Origin: Micropterus salmoides
Lineage: Eukaryota > Chordata > Actinopteri > Centrarchiformes > Centrarchidae
Direction: 5' to 3'
NCBI RefSeq assembly: GCF_014851395.1
Contig: NW_024042261.1
Location: 34,673,942-34,737,941 of the forward strand
DNA length: 64,000 bases
Shown: positions 9,966-21,200 of the stretch, one piece after another
How positions within the stretch are numbered: the stretch's first letter is position 1
How the letters are laid out: each line of letters opens with the position of its first letter
Translations under genes and position numbers: made by a program
Notes under the pieces: model-generated
Databases searched by the model: none
What the model saw: the letters and a program-made list of their open reading frames with translations, nothing else
What the model was told of the DNA's origin: nothing

Positions 9966-10895
9966 GGGGAGACCGGGTATGGTTGTAACATGGGAAAGAG
10001 TTGTAACAACAATTAGAGATAAGATAGGAGTTAGGTGATCATTTCAGTATTTATACTTCCTCCCCGACGAGACATGTTGTTTGTCAAGTCTCGAAACAGG
10101 TACATTCAGAATATTTAGAGAAAAAACAGATTTTGAGGTAAGTACATTTTTTGACCAAGACTATGTTTAGCATTGCAGATAAAATTGTTTGACTTATATT
10201 AAATTAAAACGTAGTTTCTTAGGCAACATGTGATGCATTGTTTCCTTTCCAGTTTCAAACCACTATGCTAATACAGCTAGCTAAACAATGGCTGACGGGT
10301 TTAATAAGTGTTACAACCATCTCCTATACATACAACTAGGGACTTCCTTGATTTTAATATTTTACAATGTGCCCTTTGCACTATCTGGGCTCACCAAGCC
10401 TGCACTCCATGGTTACCAGCATTCATTTGTCAGCTCTGTGACCAGTACCTCCCATTCACATGTTGGTGTATTGGCTATATTTCCATACTCCATCTCTGCC
10501 GGTGGAGAGGGCAGAGAAGTGTACAGGCAACTTGCGCCAATGCGCAAGAAAAAGTCCCGGTACGCCAAAGAATAAAATATAGAAGTGCTGGTACTGTGTA
10601 TAAGAACATACACACAGACATACTCCTCTTTTTTGGTAGACCTAAGGATGTACAAGTATGTTATTTAATTATGTACATTGTACTAATAGTTTTTAAGTAT
10701 ACTTTTAAGTAAGTTTATTCTATAGACAAATGTACATCAGATGTAGTCTATTACAGTGAGAGAGAAACATTGTTCTGTTCTTTTATTTCAATATTGTTTT
10801 TGAAGCATGTCATATAGTGGCATCTATTTTTGCTTATTTTGTCTTATTGTTACAAGTTAGCCCAACATGTGTTACAACCAACCCCGGTAGTGGGG
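9966..10895. mobile_element. Decayed TA-flanked DNA element, possibly pogo (Tc1/mariner superfamily)
   Basis: The left end GGGGAGACCGGGTATGG, followed by TTGTAACATG, and the right end (CATGTGTTACAACCAACC, then CCGG and TGGGG) are imperfect inverted repeats sharing ACCGGG-TTGGTTGTAACA. TA dinucleotides flank both (9964-9965 and 10896-10897), as expected for Tc1/mariner/pogo insertion. Inside, the plus frame around 10360-10450 reads a Cys-x2-Cys-x2-Trp-x-His-x2-Cys, then Phe-x-Cys-x2-Cys, pattern, i.e. the C-terminal half of a PHD-like zinc finger. Some pogo-type transposases end in such a finger. No catalytic DDE region is visible. The extreme four bases of the two ends do not match, so the borders are approximate. 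Confidence 0.5.
10360..10450 (+). pseudogene. Fragment of a PHD-like zinc finger, probable transposase remnant
   Basis: The translation carries CALCTIWAHQAC followed by FICQLC, i.e. the second half of a Cys4-His-Cys3-like finger. No upstream catalytic domain is open in the same frame. The fragment sits centrally in the 9966-10895 element, so I read it as the tail of a degenerate transposase rather than as a host gene. The pattern is short and could be chance. Confidence 0.35.
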
Positions 10896-10897
10896 TA

Positions 10898-11285
10898 GGT
10901 TGTAAACAAGGGAACACAATGCATTTGACATCAACTCACAAGGTCAGTGATATTCTTGTAGAGGACAGAATTAGTGCCATTTGTGGTGAACAAATGTGCA
11001 CTTTGTATAAAAGTTTGAGAACTCTAGCTTACGTAGTCTTTCTGAACAACAGAAATGATAGGAACGCAGAATAGGAGCCTTCATTCACATCTGAAAATGA
11101 GTTCATGTTAACCTGCAAATCTTGTTTATGATCCGGGTAAACCTGGTTTAAAAGAAATGAAAAATCCAGCCTCATGTCAGACATTCACATGAAGCTGACT
11201 CCAGGTACTGAGCATCAGTCATCAGAACTTCAGTTTCACTAATAGAAAGAAAAAAAACATTATTTTTTGTTTTGTTTTGCAGTGG
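10898..11285. other. Intergenic, no gene recognised
   Basis: Short non-coding stretch between the pogo-like element and the CTCF-type motif. No repeat or coding signature was recognised. Confidence 0.4.
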
Positions 11286-11300
11286 CCACAAGATGGCGCT
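11286..11300 (+). promoter_or_regulatory. CTCF-type motif (also YY1-like core)
   Basis: CCACAAGATGGCGCT matches the CTCF consensus CCASYAGRKGGCRSY at 14 of 15 positions. The AAGATGGCG core also resembles a YY1 site. Its position between irf2bp1 and foxa3 would suit a domain boundary. This is motif evidence only. Confidence 0.4.
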
Positions 11301-11499
11301 CTTACGCTCTTGACCTCAGTGAAAGAGCAGAGGCTGCTGTGACATGTTGATATTTGTATCATCTGTTTTTGAGATACAGGACAATATCACGGCTTGTACA
11401 GCCTTAAGAAGCCTGGGAAGCTCTTTATATTATGTGTAAACACGACGAATCTACCGGTCTTAAGAGCTGCATGAGAAATTCTGTCTACTTCAAACCAAC

Positions 11500-11930
11500 G
11501 GCTTAAAAAGGTGCAGGCAGCTTGGATCCGGTTTAAAGTGATAAACTCAACGATGACGCTGCTCATTTTATTATGAAGAGCGGGGCGTTTAATTATTCCT
11601 CCCCACCGTCCAGCCGCCGTGCTCCTGGAAGACCGATCTTCTGTTTCCTCCATTAGTGTCAGCTCATTACAGCTATTGTTAAACCAATTATAGAGGTGTT
11701 AATGGACGGTGGAAGGCCCATTGGCATGAAAAACGGCCCGCGGAGAGAGGATATGGCTAAATGTGTGTTGGGGAAAAAATGGGACCTTAAAGGAACAATA
11801 CCACCAATCAAGGATGCTTATTCTTAAGAGGCAGGCTTGAAGCTTGGTGGTCAAGGCCAAAATACAGAGTTCATCCTTCAGCAAGTGTGTGAAGTAGGCT
11901 AAGTCAATAAACCAGGTTCACAGAGCATCC
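11500..11930. promoter_or_regulatory. Candidate conserved non-coding element upstream of foxa3
   Basis: Complex, non-repetitive sequence rich in homeodomain-like words (TTTAATTATT, AGCTCATTACAGC, CCAATTATAG, GGTGTTAATGG) and a FOX-type site (GTCAATAAACC near 11904-11914). No coding potential. The composition resembles vertebrate developmental enhancers. Conservation itself cannot be seen from one sequence. Confidence 0.3.
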
Positions 11931-12569
11931 ATCTGAAGATATGTTGCACGATTAAGAGATAGCAGGCAATGAAACCACTTAGTGTAGTAGATGGCACGCA
12001 GCAGAGCCCAACGCACATCCACATCTGAGAAATTCTTCATTGTGCAAATTTCCGTCCGGAGCCACTTGAATAAATGAGGTGCTGTGTTGGAAATTCAGGT
12101 TATCAGATACCACACTAGTTGAAGGCAGCCTCATAGAATAAAGGTAGGGCTATACAGATTAGAATAAAAGTTAGCCTATTAATTTAACTAAAATATATGA
12201 ATCACCACCCAAATGTTGACTAATAAACTTATCTCTTATTGTAAACAAGTCAAGTTTTATTTATCGTCTTTTATTTTATGTATCTCTAGATCTGAAACTT
12301 TCTGAAGGAGTTTTGCTTGGTCTGTAGGTAAAGACATTCTGCTTTCTTGCTGTTGTAGGAATTGGTGGGCTATTGTGCTGCCAGACTGGATAAAGAAGCG
12401 CAGCTATAAACCAGAATAAAGTGTATTGTGTGAAACCTTTATTCCCCTGTGATGGTTATTTGGATGAAAATCCACGAAACTCAATTCAAAATCATTTACC
12501 TCTTCAATTTTCAAAATCATATACATCAAACTATAGCTCGTACCTCTCTTTGTCAAACTATATGCTATG
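11931..12569. other. Intergenic, no gene recognised
   Basis: AT-rich non-coding sequence. A short TTTTATTTAT-containing patch near 12250-12280 could be a degraded LINE tail on the minus strand but is too short to assign. Confidence 0.4.
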
Positions 12570-13480
12570 GTTTTTTGAATGATTATGAAGCTGGAGGTCG
12601 CGCCGTTTTATCTACATCACCGTCCAGATGAAAAAAGAGCATCTCTGTCAGGCTTAATTACATCATTACAGACACTGAGGTGTTACCTCATTCCACGTGT
12701 TAATCGACTTGACAGCGTTTTGCAAACAGGCGATAAGCACCGAGTCTATACAGGTGAGGGCCTGCAGAGAGTCTGATTGGCAATATGTTCTGTGGCACAG
12801 AGCTGCAGCTGGAATGAAGATGGGAAACATGATGGTTCGGTGCTAAATCTTAAGAAAACAGCCCGTGCTGTGGTTGATTATTGAAGCAAAATAACCATCG
12901 TTACAGATACACTCAAGTATCGTGAAGACACAGGTTTCGTGAAGGCAACACAGCCTTCAGGTGGACGCAAGAGATCTTCTACATCATGTTGTAAAAACTT
13001 TCCAGCGATATAAAATGTAACCAGATGTTGCCCGACATTGGTCTTTTCTACTCCAACGCTTACTCTTGGTGCATCTGCACGATGATATAGGCTACCTTCC
13101 TGTTTTTTATATTTCTTATTTCCTCGGGATCTTTTCTCACACTCTAATCCCGTCGACCTCCTGCCTGCGCATCAATTACATCTCCATTGAGCTGCCATTA
13201 GGCAGAGGCATTGACATTCACAGGCCTCCGTCTGCACCGAGGCCGATGTGTATTCCACAACACAGGAGACTGGCCCTATGCATTACACCAGGATTACATT
13301 ATTTATTGTATTTCTGTGTGGCGTCGGGTCGCGAATGCTCTTTGGAGGGAGAAAAAACAGTTCTCCAAGAAGATCTCAGGGAAGTAGGTCTGTCACAGTC
13401 AGCCGGGCTAAATGTAGGCCTACGCACAGAATGCGCACAAGCGCATCCACGAAATCCACATGAAACAAACAGAACAAATT
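12570..13480. promoter_or_regulatory. Candidate regulatory region upstream of foxa3
   Basis: Two unique-looking blocks, 12570-12780 and about 13040-13270, have balanced composition and dense transcription-factor-like words (CTTAATTACATCATTACAG, CACGTGTTAATCG, CATCAATTACATCTCC, GCCATTAGGCAG). Open frames across them (for example 13066-13491) show no protein family and look accidental. Proposed as cis-regulatory DNA of foxa3 by position only. Confidence 0.3.
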
Positions 13481-13754
13481 TAAGAACTTGAATGCAAAGT
13501 ATATTTAATAATAGAACTGTTTACTCAGAGAGCTTCGTTTACGCACCATTTATCCAGGAACAAATACTTTTCTTCGCATGATGGTGTGTGTTGGTATCTT
13601 TAAGTTATTGTTTTTATTTTACCTGACTTTTGGTGTTGAAGTGGCCTATATGTGGCGTTTATATTTCGTCTGAGAATGAGGGTGGTGGCTGGAACTTTGG
13701 GGGTTTTCTTTTCTATAATGTTTCTGATTAGGATCTAGCTGTTCATTTGCCTTC

Positions 13755-13835
13755 ATTTGATAGTCAAATATTTCCCTAATAATCGTGATTTTTTTTTCTT
13801 CTTCGTGACAATAAGGACATATTTGACTATCAAAT
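13755..13835. repeat. 17-bp perfect inverted repeat with 47-base spacer
   Basis: ATTTGATAGTCAAATAT (13755-13771) is exactly inverted as ATATTTGACTATCAAAT (13819-13835), about 0.85 kb upstream of the foxa3 ATG. The spacer shows further weak complementarity, so a longer imperfect hairpin is possible. It could be a short foldback element, a structured RNA or a cruciform-prone site. Confidence 0.75.
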
Positions 13836-14119
13836 CCCAGAATCTGAAACAAGTTGGCGGTTGTTACAATTAAACCTGCAAAGAATGTGTTAAAAAGTTC
13901 ACAGCCCCAGAGAAGTGATAGCCGAGGGAATTAACGACTTTCACGCCCCTACACACGTCACAAAACTGCCACCCTAAGTGAGTGACATGATTGTATTTCG
14001 GGTAAATTCTTTCAACTATTTAAAGCACAACATTATTTCATAACCTGTTTGATCATTAACTTTTGGCCATTTTAACACCTCACTCTTGACTTCACTGCTA
14101 CATTAAAAAAATCCATTCA

Positions 14120-14400
14120 GCTCTGTCACTGCAGGATTATGAGTCATTCGTCCGGGTGGCCCCGGTGCTGCCGCCGGGCCAATATACAGCTCGCCAGGGG
14201 GCCACATCGGCCTTTTTGCGGGGCCCTTCCTGGATCCTAACACGGTATTCAAATGTCAGGAGCTGGGCGGGACCAGCCGGTACCTTATAAGAGGAGAACG
14301 GCCAGGTCTCTCTACTGTATTTGCGCGCTACACCTCCGGCTGCCACACGCTGCGTCCCGAGGCCCCTGGTGGACAGAAAAAAAACGGGCCAGAAGAAGTC
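14120..14400 (+). promoter_or_regulatory. foxa3: Probable foxa3 promoter
   Basis: A GC-richer block (14150-14370) in an AT-rich setting contains the TATA-like TTATAA at 14285-14290 in the context GGTACCTTATAAGAGG. That predicts a transcription start near 14310-14320 and a 5'UTR of about 370 bases before the ATG at 14689. Placement follows from the motif and the gene start; no transcript evidence. Confidence 0.45.
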
Positions 14401-14688
14401 AGCATCTGCTGAGCCATAATAATATTAAGGTTATGAAACAATGGATGACTGACAAATAAGAAATATTGACTTTACTATTCCCAGGAGCAGACGTCGCATC
14501 ACACGTTTTTCACTCTCGTTTCTTTCTTCCTCTTTCTTGGAAAAGGGGAAACAACTTTGTGTTTGGATTTGTTTTTGGCGAAAACTTCCAACTTTGCGAA
14601 GGATTTTATACTTACTTCTTGATATTAAAAAAAAAATAAAAAATACGGTCATAGTTAAGTATTTCTCCTCCAAATTCGTGTGTTTGGG

Positions 14689-17378
14689 ATGTTGAGCTCT
14701 GTGAAGATGGAAGCCCATGATTTACCAGAGTGGAATACTTTCTACAGCGAGGCCAGCGAGGTAAAGACACATATAATAATAAATTAATCACACTGTTTTT
14801 CTTATACAGCGGGAAATGTCTAATGTTTATCTTGGAAGTGAAGAAGAGTTGACAAACTGTTATTTGCGCATATATTCAGCACTCGCAGCTGTAATCCTAT
14901 GTTAGGCTAAATTCTAAAATGTATTATACAGATTTTACATTAAAATTTTAAACTACATACTCATTAAAGGAACGTTAAGTATGATAAATTAAATGCTATC
15001 AAGGCGCAAATTTTCTTACAGGTGTATAAGAATTACAAGCAGGAAAATGCCACAAAGGAGCTAAAATAATTACCATTTTCTTCATCTCTAAAAATCCCAA
15101 TTGGAACATTATACAAATATTATTAAAATCAAAACAGATAAAAATAGGAACAGGTATTTTCACAATCCACTACATTGTTACTTTGATTTGCCATTTTAAA
15201 TTGAATTATTGATGTGTGTAGTAAAATGTAAGTAGAATTCTAAATATTCCTGTTCTAACTTGCTCAACAATAGGCTTTATTTCTTTGTGTAGCCACCAAC
15301 GTGCTGCGACAATTTAGGTGTAAATGTAACATGACTTGTTCCTCACTAATTCAATTAGGGTTAATTCCATCAGCAGCTTCAGTTCTCACGTCGCCTCGAC
15401 CTGATGAAATTACCAAGAAGAAAGAGTCTGATAATATTTAACCAAAGATCAGTAAGCGGGCCGAGATGCCTTCTATCCCCCGTGGATTATTGTGTCGCAC
15501 ATTAAATACTGTTACTTCACGTCCAAGGCCTTTTTCAGAAATTTAACACGGAATTATCCATTCTTGACAAGAAGAAAAAACAGAACAGTAAAGAATCAAA
15601 TTCCTCCAGCTGAATAGTGAACATTTAGTTTAGGCCTACTTGTTTTTTCCACGGAAGCAGTAGGCCGTCTGAACTAAGAAGCACCGTGACGCGCTTTTAC
15701 GCATTTTCAGGTTAACATCGCTGTGTGAAATCCATGTCCTCTCTCCGCGCACTGAGAGCTTCATTGTGCATTGATAAGGAGTCATTTTTTAAAAAAGAGT
15801 CAAACCTTTCCTTTCACATATACACATTCGTTTTTTAGTATTTTAAATTAATGCCAGTTAAATGCTACAGAACTGTTTATGTTATTTGTTTCCTTTATGT
15901 TTCAAGTTAAAGGGTCAACATTAATTAACTATATTCTATTATTTACACTGGCTGTAAATGTTGTTGCATGTATGTCAACTTTGCTCTACCACTGCTATGT
16001 TTTCTTGTGAATAATCAGATGTTCTTGTGTTCCTCTTTGCCTCCAGATGTATTCTTCTCCCAGTACCATGAACTCTGGTCTAGGCTCCATGGGCTCCATG
16101 GGCACCATGAACAGTTATATGAGCTTAAACCCAGCCACCGCTTCCCCTGCAGGCATGAACATGGCGTACCCAAGCTCCAGCCTCAGCAGTTCCCCATTAG
16201 CGTCCATGGGCTCCGGGCCTGGCCACATGTCCCTCTCCCCAGTGGCCTCGTCCCTTAGTGCGGGCCCTTTAACCCAGCTGGGCCCCGCTGCTCCAGGCTC
16301 ACTGGGCTCCTTGTCCCACTATCAGAACATGGGCCAGTCCATGAGCCAATTGGGATACCCATCCACTGCAACCCTGAGTCGGGCCGGACCCAAGGAGATT
16401 CCCCCGAAGCCATACCGACGCTCCCTGACCCACGCAAAGCCGCCGTACTCCTACATCTCCCTCATCACTATGGCGATCCAGCAGAGTGGCAGCAAGATGC
16501 TCACCCTGAACGAGATCTACCAATGGATCATGGACCTGTTCCCCTACTACCGTGAGAACCAGCAGCGCTGGCAGAATTCCATCCGCCACTCGCTCTCCTT
16601 CAACGACTGCTTTGTGAAGGTGGCTCGCTCACCCGACAAGCCAGGCAAAGGCTCTTACTGGACTCTGCACCCACAGTCAGGCAACATGTTTGAGAACGGC
16701 TGCTACCTGAGGCGCCAGAAACGCTTCAAGATAGAGGAGAAGATGGCAAAGAAAGGAGGCAAGAGCCAGGAGGCAGGCTCAGGGAAAGGAGGCCACAGTG
16801 GAGATCATCTGATGGAGGACCGCAGCCCCACAGGAGGATCAGAGGGAGCTGACTCTGCCCATTCAGACAACTCCCACCCGGGCTCCTCAGATGACCAGCC
16901 GCATCCCCGAAACTCCCTGGTTCCACTAGACTGCCCTCCACTGTCCTCCTCACACATCCATAGCCCGCCTGCCCCCCTCCCTCCCTCTTCCTCCACCTCG
17001 TCCGCCATCCCTTCATCCTCCTTGTCCCTCTCAGCCACCTCCTCTTCCAACCCACTCATCCACTCCCAGTCTTTAGCTGGTAGTGCCCACCTCCTGCCCA
17101 GCGCCATGCAGCAGCACATGGACCTACAGAGTGACGCCCTCAAGTCTCTGGACCCCCACTACAACTTCAACCACCCCTTCTCCATCACCAACCTCATGTC
17201 CAATGAGCAGAAGATGGACCTCAAGTCCTACCAGGACCAGGTGATGGCCTACAACAGCTACACCGGTGGCTCCCCTGTTGGGGCAAAGCAGATCTATGAC
17301 AGTCCAGGGCCAGCCGCCATGGACTCAGGTGCTTACTACCAAACTCTGTACAGCCGCTCGGTGCTCAATGCCTCCTAA
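14689..17378 (+). CDS. foxa3: Forkhead box protein A3 (FoxA/HNF3 gamma)
   Basis: FOXA3 is a winged-helix pioneer transcription factor of endoderm, liver and gut. Two coding exons, 14689-14760 (24 codons) and 16047-17378, join in phase 0 across GT/AG borders to give 467 aa. Exon 1 encodes MLSSVKMEAHDLPEW, close to human FOXA3 MLGSVKMEAHDLAEW. The forkhead domain spans about residues 153-250 (HAKPPYSYISLITMAIQQ at its start, recognition helix NSIRHSLSFNDCF, wing 2 KRFKIEEK). Before it stands KEIPPKPYRRSLTHAKPPYS, which matches FOXA3 rather than FOXA1/A2. Conserved C-terminal regions are HYNFNHPFSITNLMS (about 395-409) and the terminal YYQTLYSRSVLNAS (454-467; human FOXA3 ends LYSRSLLNAS). The product is longer than human FOXA3 (350 aa) because of Ser/Met-rich N-terminal and Ser/Pro-rich linker sequence. 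A trailing 3'UTR follows. The family is certain and the paralogue well supported. Confidence 0.93.
14761..16046 (+). other. foxa3: foxa3 intron 1 with a candidate enhancer
   Basis: The 1286-bp intron starts GTAAAG and ends TTTGCCTCCAG. Most of it is AT-rich. A complex block at about 15340-15520 (CTAATTCAATTAGGGTTAATTCC, then CTGATGAAATTACC and CCCCCGTGGATTATTG nearby) looks like regulatory rather than random sequence. No repeat or extra exon was recognised. Confidence 0.5.
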
Positions 17379-18250
17379 TATGGACACTCACACACACACC
17401 AAGATGAGCCAAGATGGGGACTTCTCTTTCTCTCTGCCTTTTCTAAAATGGACACCCATGCTCTCTTTATCTTCCTCTTTCTTTCTCTCTCCCTCTCTGG
17501 CTCTCGTCCAGTGGCCTTGGAAGAGACTCACATCTAAAATGGCTGCCGTGTTTGAGGGACCAAAGAACAGTTTTTTTCTTTTACCAACTCTGCCGAACAT
17601 GCAGACTGGTTGGTTACGTGGAGGACAGAGAAGTGAAGCTGGATAATAATAAGTCTTTACTGATGATGAAGACATTTGACTCATCTGTATGTAAGTCAAT
17701 ACAGAAGTCAGATGCTGTCTTTGCCTGTCGCAGGAGCACTGCATGTGGTGAAATTGGCTTTGTACAAAATGTAAATAGAGGTAATGTGGGGGGAAAAGGA
17801 TATTTGCATTTATTTATGAAGGGAATAAATTTTAATATATCTTGTATAGCGCTCTGTTGACCAGTTACAACCCAAATGTGAGTTTTTTTAAATCCAAAGA
17901 CGAAGAGAAGGAGGCATGTTTCAGGTTACTGCTTCAGGCAGGTGTTACTGCAGTGGGAGAGGAGTTTTTTTGTGTGTTACAGCATTTCACACTACATTCT
18001 GTCATATCTGTCAAATCGGGCATCCATCAATGTAAATGTAGCTCATGAAGTCTGTACTTTCAAAAAATGGTTTGTTATTTTGATTGATATGAAGAAAAAA
18101 CGTCATTTTGTCCTTGCTGGTGCACAGAGGAAACAGAAGAGGCAAAGTAACTGTGGTAAAAACTAAAAAAGCACGTTTTTATTTTTCTTTGTCCGCAACC
18201 ATTTTCTGTTGTTACTTATATGAAAGCATTAAAGCCAAAAAACTTCTCAA
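17379..18250 (+). other. foxa3: foxa3 3'UTR with two possible poly(A) signals
   Basis: After the TAA at 17376-17378 the sequence is T-rich and non-coding in all frames. AATAAA occurs at 17824-17829 and ATTAAA at 18228-18233; either could end the transcript. Translations in this stretch show no domain. Confidence 0.6.
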
Positions 18251-21200
18251 CAGGCTGTAACATTTTGACCAGATAGCTGGTGAGGTGCATGGGGGAGTTC
18301 AGTCAGTTACTAAAACAGTGGAGGGGAGGAGAGATGCACTATGGGAGGATTTACATACAGTACTTTGCACTATGGAGCTCCCAATGGCCAGGTGGGCTGA
18401 TAGTGTGTGTGTTTGTGTGTGTTACAACAATACTTTGGAACAACCCCCCCCCCCCCCCCCCCAGACACACACTGTCAATGAATCAGCTCAATGGGATCAG
18501 TGTAACAATGTCAAAGGGTGTCAAAACCCTTGCTGTCCAAAAAGTGCCTTTTCTTTAAATGATAGGAGATCAATTTATCGACAATCTATTGAAGGATTAT
18601 TCTGATAAACAGCAGAGGACACAGAAGTTTCAGGTCACATGATGTCCTTTGTGGAGCATATTTTAGTTTCAAAGAGAAATGTCTTTTATTTAAGCTATGT
18701 TGCTTTTCAAACTTTGAAAGTGTGCTGATATAATATATTGTTTTTGTTGTTGTTCTTTATGTTGGTTTAAATGTGATTTAAATGATTCATGTTTCATTTT
18801 TCTTATTAAAAAGGCAAAAATGTGGGGTGAAATGGCGCTTTTGTTTTTCTTTTCCATCAGTGTTAGGAATATTGAAATCAAGATAATGTCATCCAAAGGC
18901 TTAGTAATATTCTAGACATATTTTGCAGCATATGATTTGTCACCTGTGTGCAAACATTTTTAAAAGTCAGTCAAGAAAACCAGGCAAATATAAGTTTCTA
19001 CATCAGGCAGTACCTTAATGACTTGTCCCGGTCAATCAATCAATCAATCACGACTCTTTTTTTTCACCTGGCTGGCGAGTTGGTGCTGCAGGAATAGCAG
19101 CGTCTTGTTGAAACAGCTCCTGACCAAATGACTGTGGTGTGTGACATGTAGGACTGGTAGACTAAACATGACTGGATCACACTGAGAGCCTCAAAGCAGC
19201 CCAGGAGCACACATACACACACAGCGAGACCCGGGCTACTCCAAAAACTACTGACCTGCCTCTGACCCTGCACTAGAAAAACTATCAGCAAGTCAACAAT
19301 ACAAAAACAGGGAAAAAGTACAAGCAGAATATTTTTCACTTTAATCTTTATTGCTTCTGCTCGGCCTCGGCAGCTCAGGTCCTTCTGTTTTATCCCAAAA
19401 CTAACTGTAAACACGAAATACATTACTTCATGTACATGTCAGAAGAGTTTGAAAGAGCAACTAAAAAGCACTTAAAGTATGCAGACCTGCAGAATAACTA
19501 TTGTATAAAATCAAGAGAATAAGATGTAGAATTTATGCACATGATAATGTTGCAAACTATGACGATAAAATAAGATGAAAACATTCTGTGCAGTTCACAT
19601 ACTGACATTAAAGTGACATAGTGACGGTTCCTTTACATTTGCAGGAAAATACAAAGTAAATTTATTGATCTTGGCTCCTGCAGTCACCCTTCCAGGGCCT
19701 CCTGCTCCCCAGGCCTCCTGTCTACCTGCCTGTCTGCATGTCCGTCTGTCTGTCTGCTGGCAGTTGCTCAACCCAGCTCTGTGTCACGTATTTGTCGCAG
19801 CCTTTTCTTCTCTGTCACGTCAAGCCCTGCAACCATGAGCCCAGAAGCTTCAAACATATAGGCTGCAGCAACACACAAACTCACAAGCACACACACATAC
19901 ACAAAACATGTTAGCCTCGCTGTTTAACTTCTGTTTCGATCAATAATTCACAGCGCTAAAGAACACACAATGGTACTTTTAATGATTTCACAGTTTTTAT
20001 GATACGACATCAATACATGGGCCTCTGAAAGAACACAACACATACACACACGCAGACACACACACACCTGAAAGAAATGGTCACTGGTCTATACTCTGAG
20101 TGGGAATCTAAGGCAGTTCCTCACCTTGCATACACAATAGTCCCATCAGAGCAGTTTGTTTGATAAGATAGGCGAGCACCCGCCTGATATGGTCTCCACA
20201 GCTACAAAGACACAGTTAGACATACGGACACACACACACGCACACACACACCAGACTGCTCCAGGTATGACTAACCTGGCTGACTCTAAAATGTCACTCT
20301 GATACGTCCCCTCACAGTAATCAGGTGACCACGCTGATAGTGGTCACATTCAGTCCTGGCTTCTCGTGAAGAGATTAGAGTCTATCCACAGATAACATAC
20401 TGTGGCTTGGCGTTTTGAAGGAGCAACAATGCAGCAGTTAGAGTGGAACAATTTCAGCAACAAAGGGGGAAAAGCTTAAGTGTGACCCTTACATTTGTAA
20501 CCTTTTGGATGTAATCTGTAACCCTCAGCTGACCCAGTTTCCAAATGCGAGACTCTTAGAAAATAGATACCAGCTCCTGATAACAGTCTGGATGTCACAA
20601 TAAATTAATCTCCTCTCACAAATGGCCCTAATAACCTCAGGTGAAGATATCATTTTGTTTAAAGTTTCTGGGATTTGTGTCATATTCACACATTGTCGTG
20701 ACTGTTTTGTGCAGGAATCACTCGTGTTTTTCTTAAATGTAGAGATTTAAAGGTGGGTATTAGTATGCGATTCTGGAGAAATCCAATACCATGTCAAATG
20801 CCATGATATAGAGCGAACAACAACACAGCAAGTAATGTAACTAACGTGAGCTAAGATGTAGTTTAGCAAACTGTTGCTGCAGTTGCTGCTACAAAGCTAA
20901 CATGCAGAGACGGCGACACAGTCCCAGAGCCAACACACCAGATCTAGACAGCAAAACTCACAACTCTTCTGCTTCTATAGCTAACATCACAACAACAGTA
21001 CATAACAACATATCTCTGCACTAGAAAGTAAGCTGAATATCCATGGGCAAGTCACACACATCATGGCTGGAATGGCTAGAATAGTGTTTAGTGGCGGGAG
21101 ACTATTTTACAGACTGTTTAAGATTTGCTACAGACTCTGGGGCAGAAGAAAACCAGGTTGTCCAGGAGAGAGTGGACAAGAGGTCTGAAAGAGTCAGGAT

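Noticed and set aside
16726..17143. Minus-strand frames over foxa3
   Set aside because: Shadows of the Ser/Pro-rich foxa3 linker on the opposite strand.
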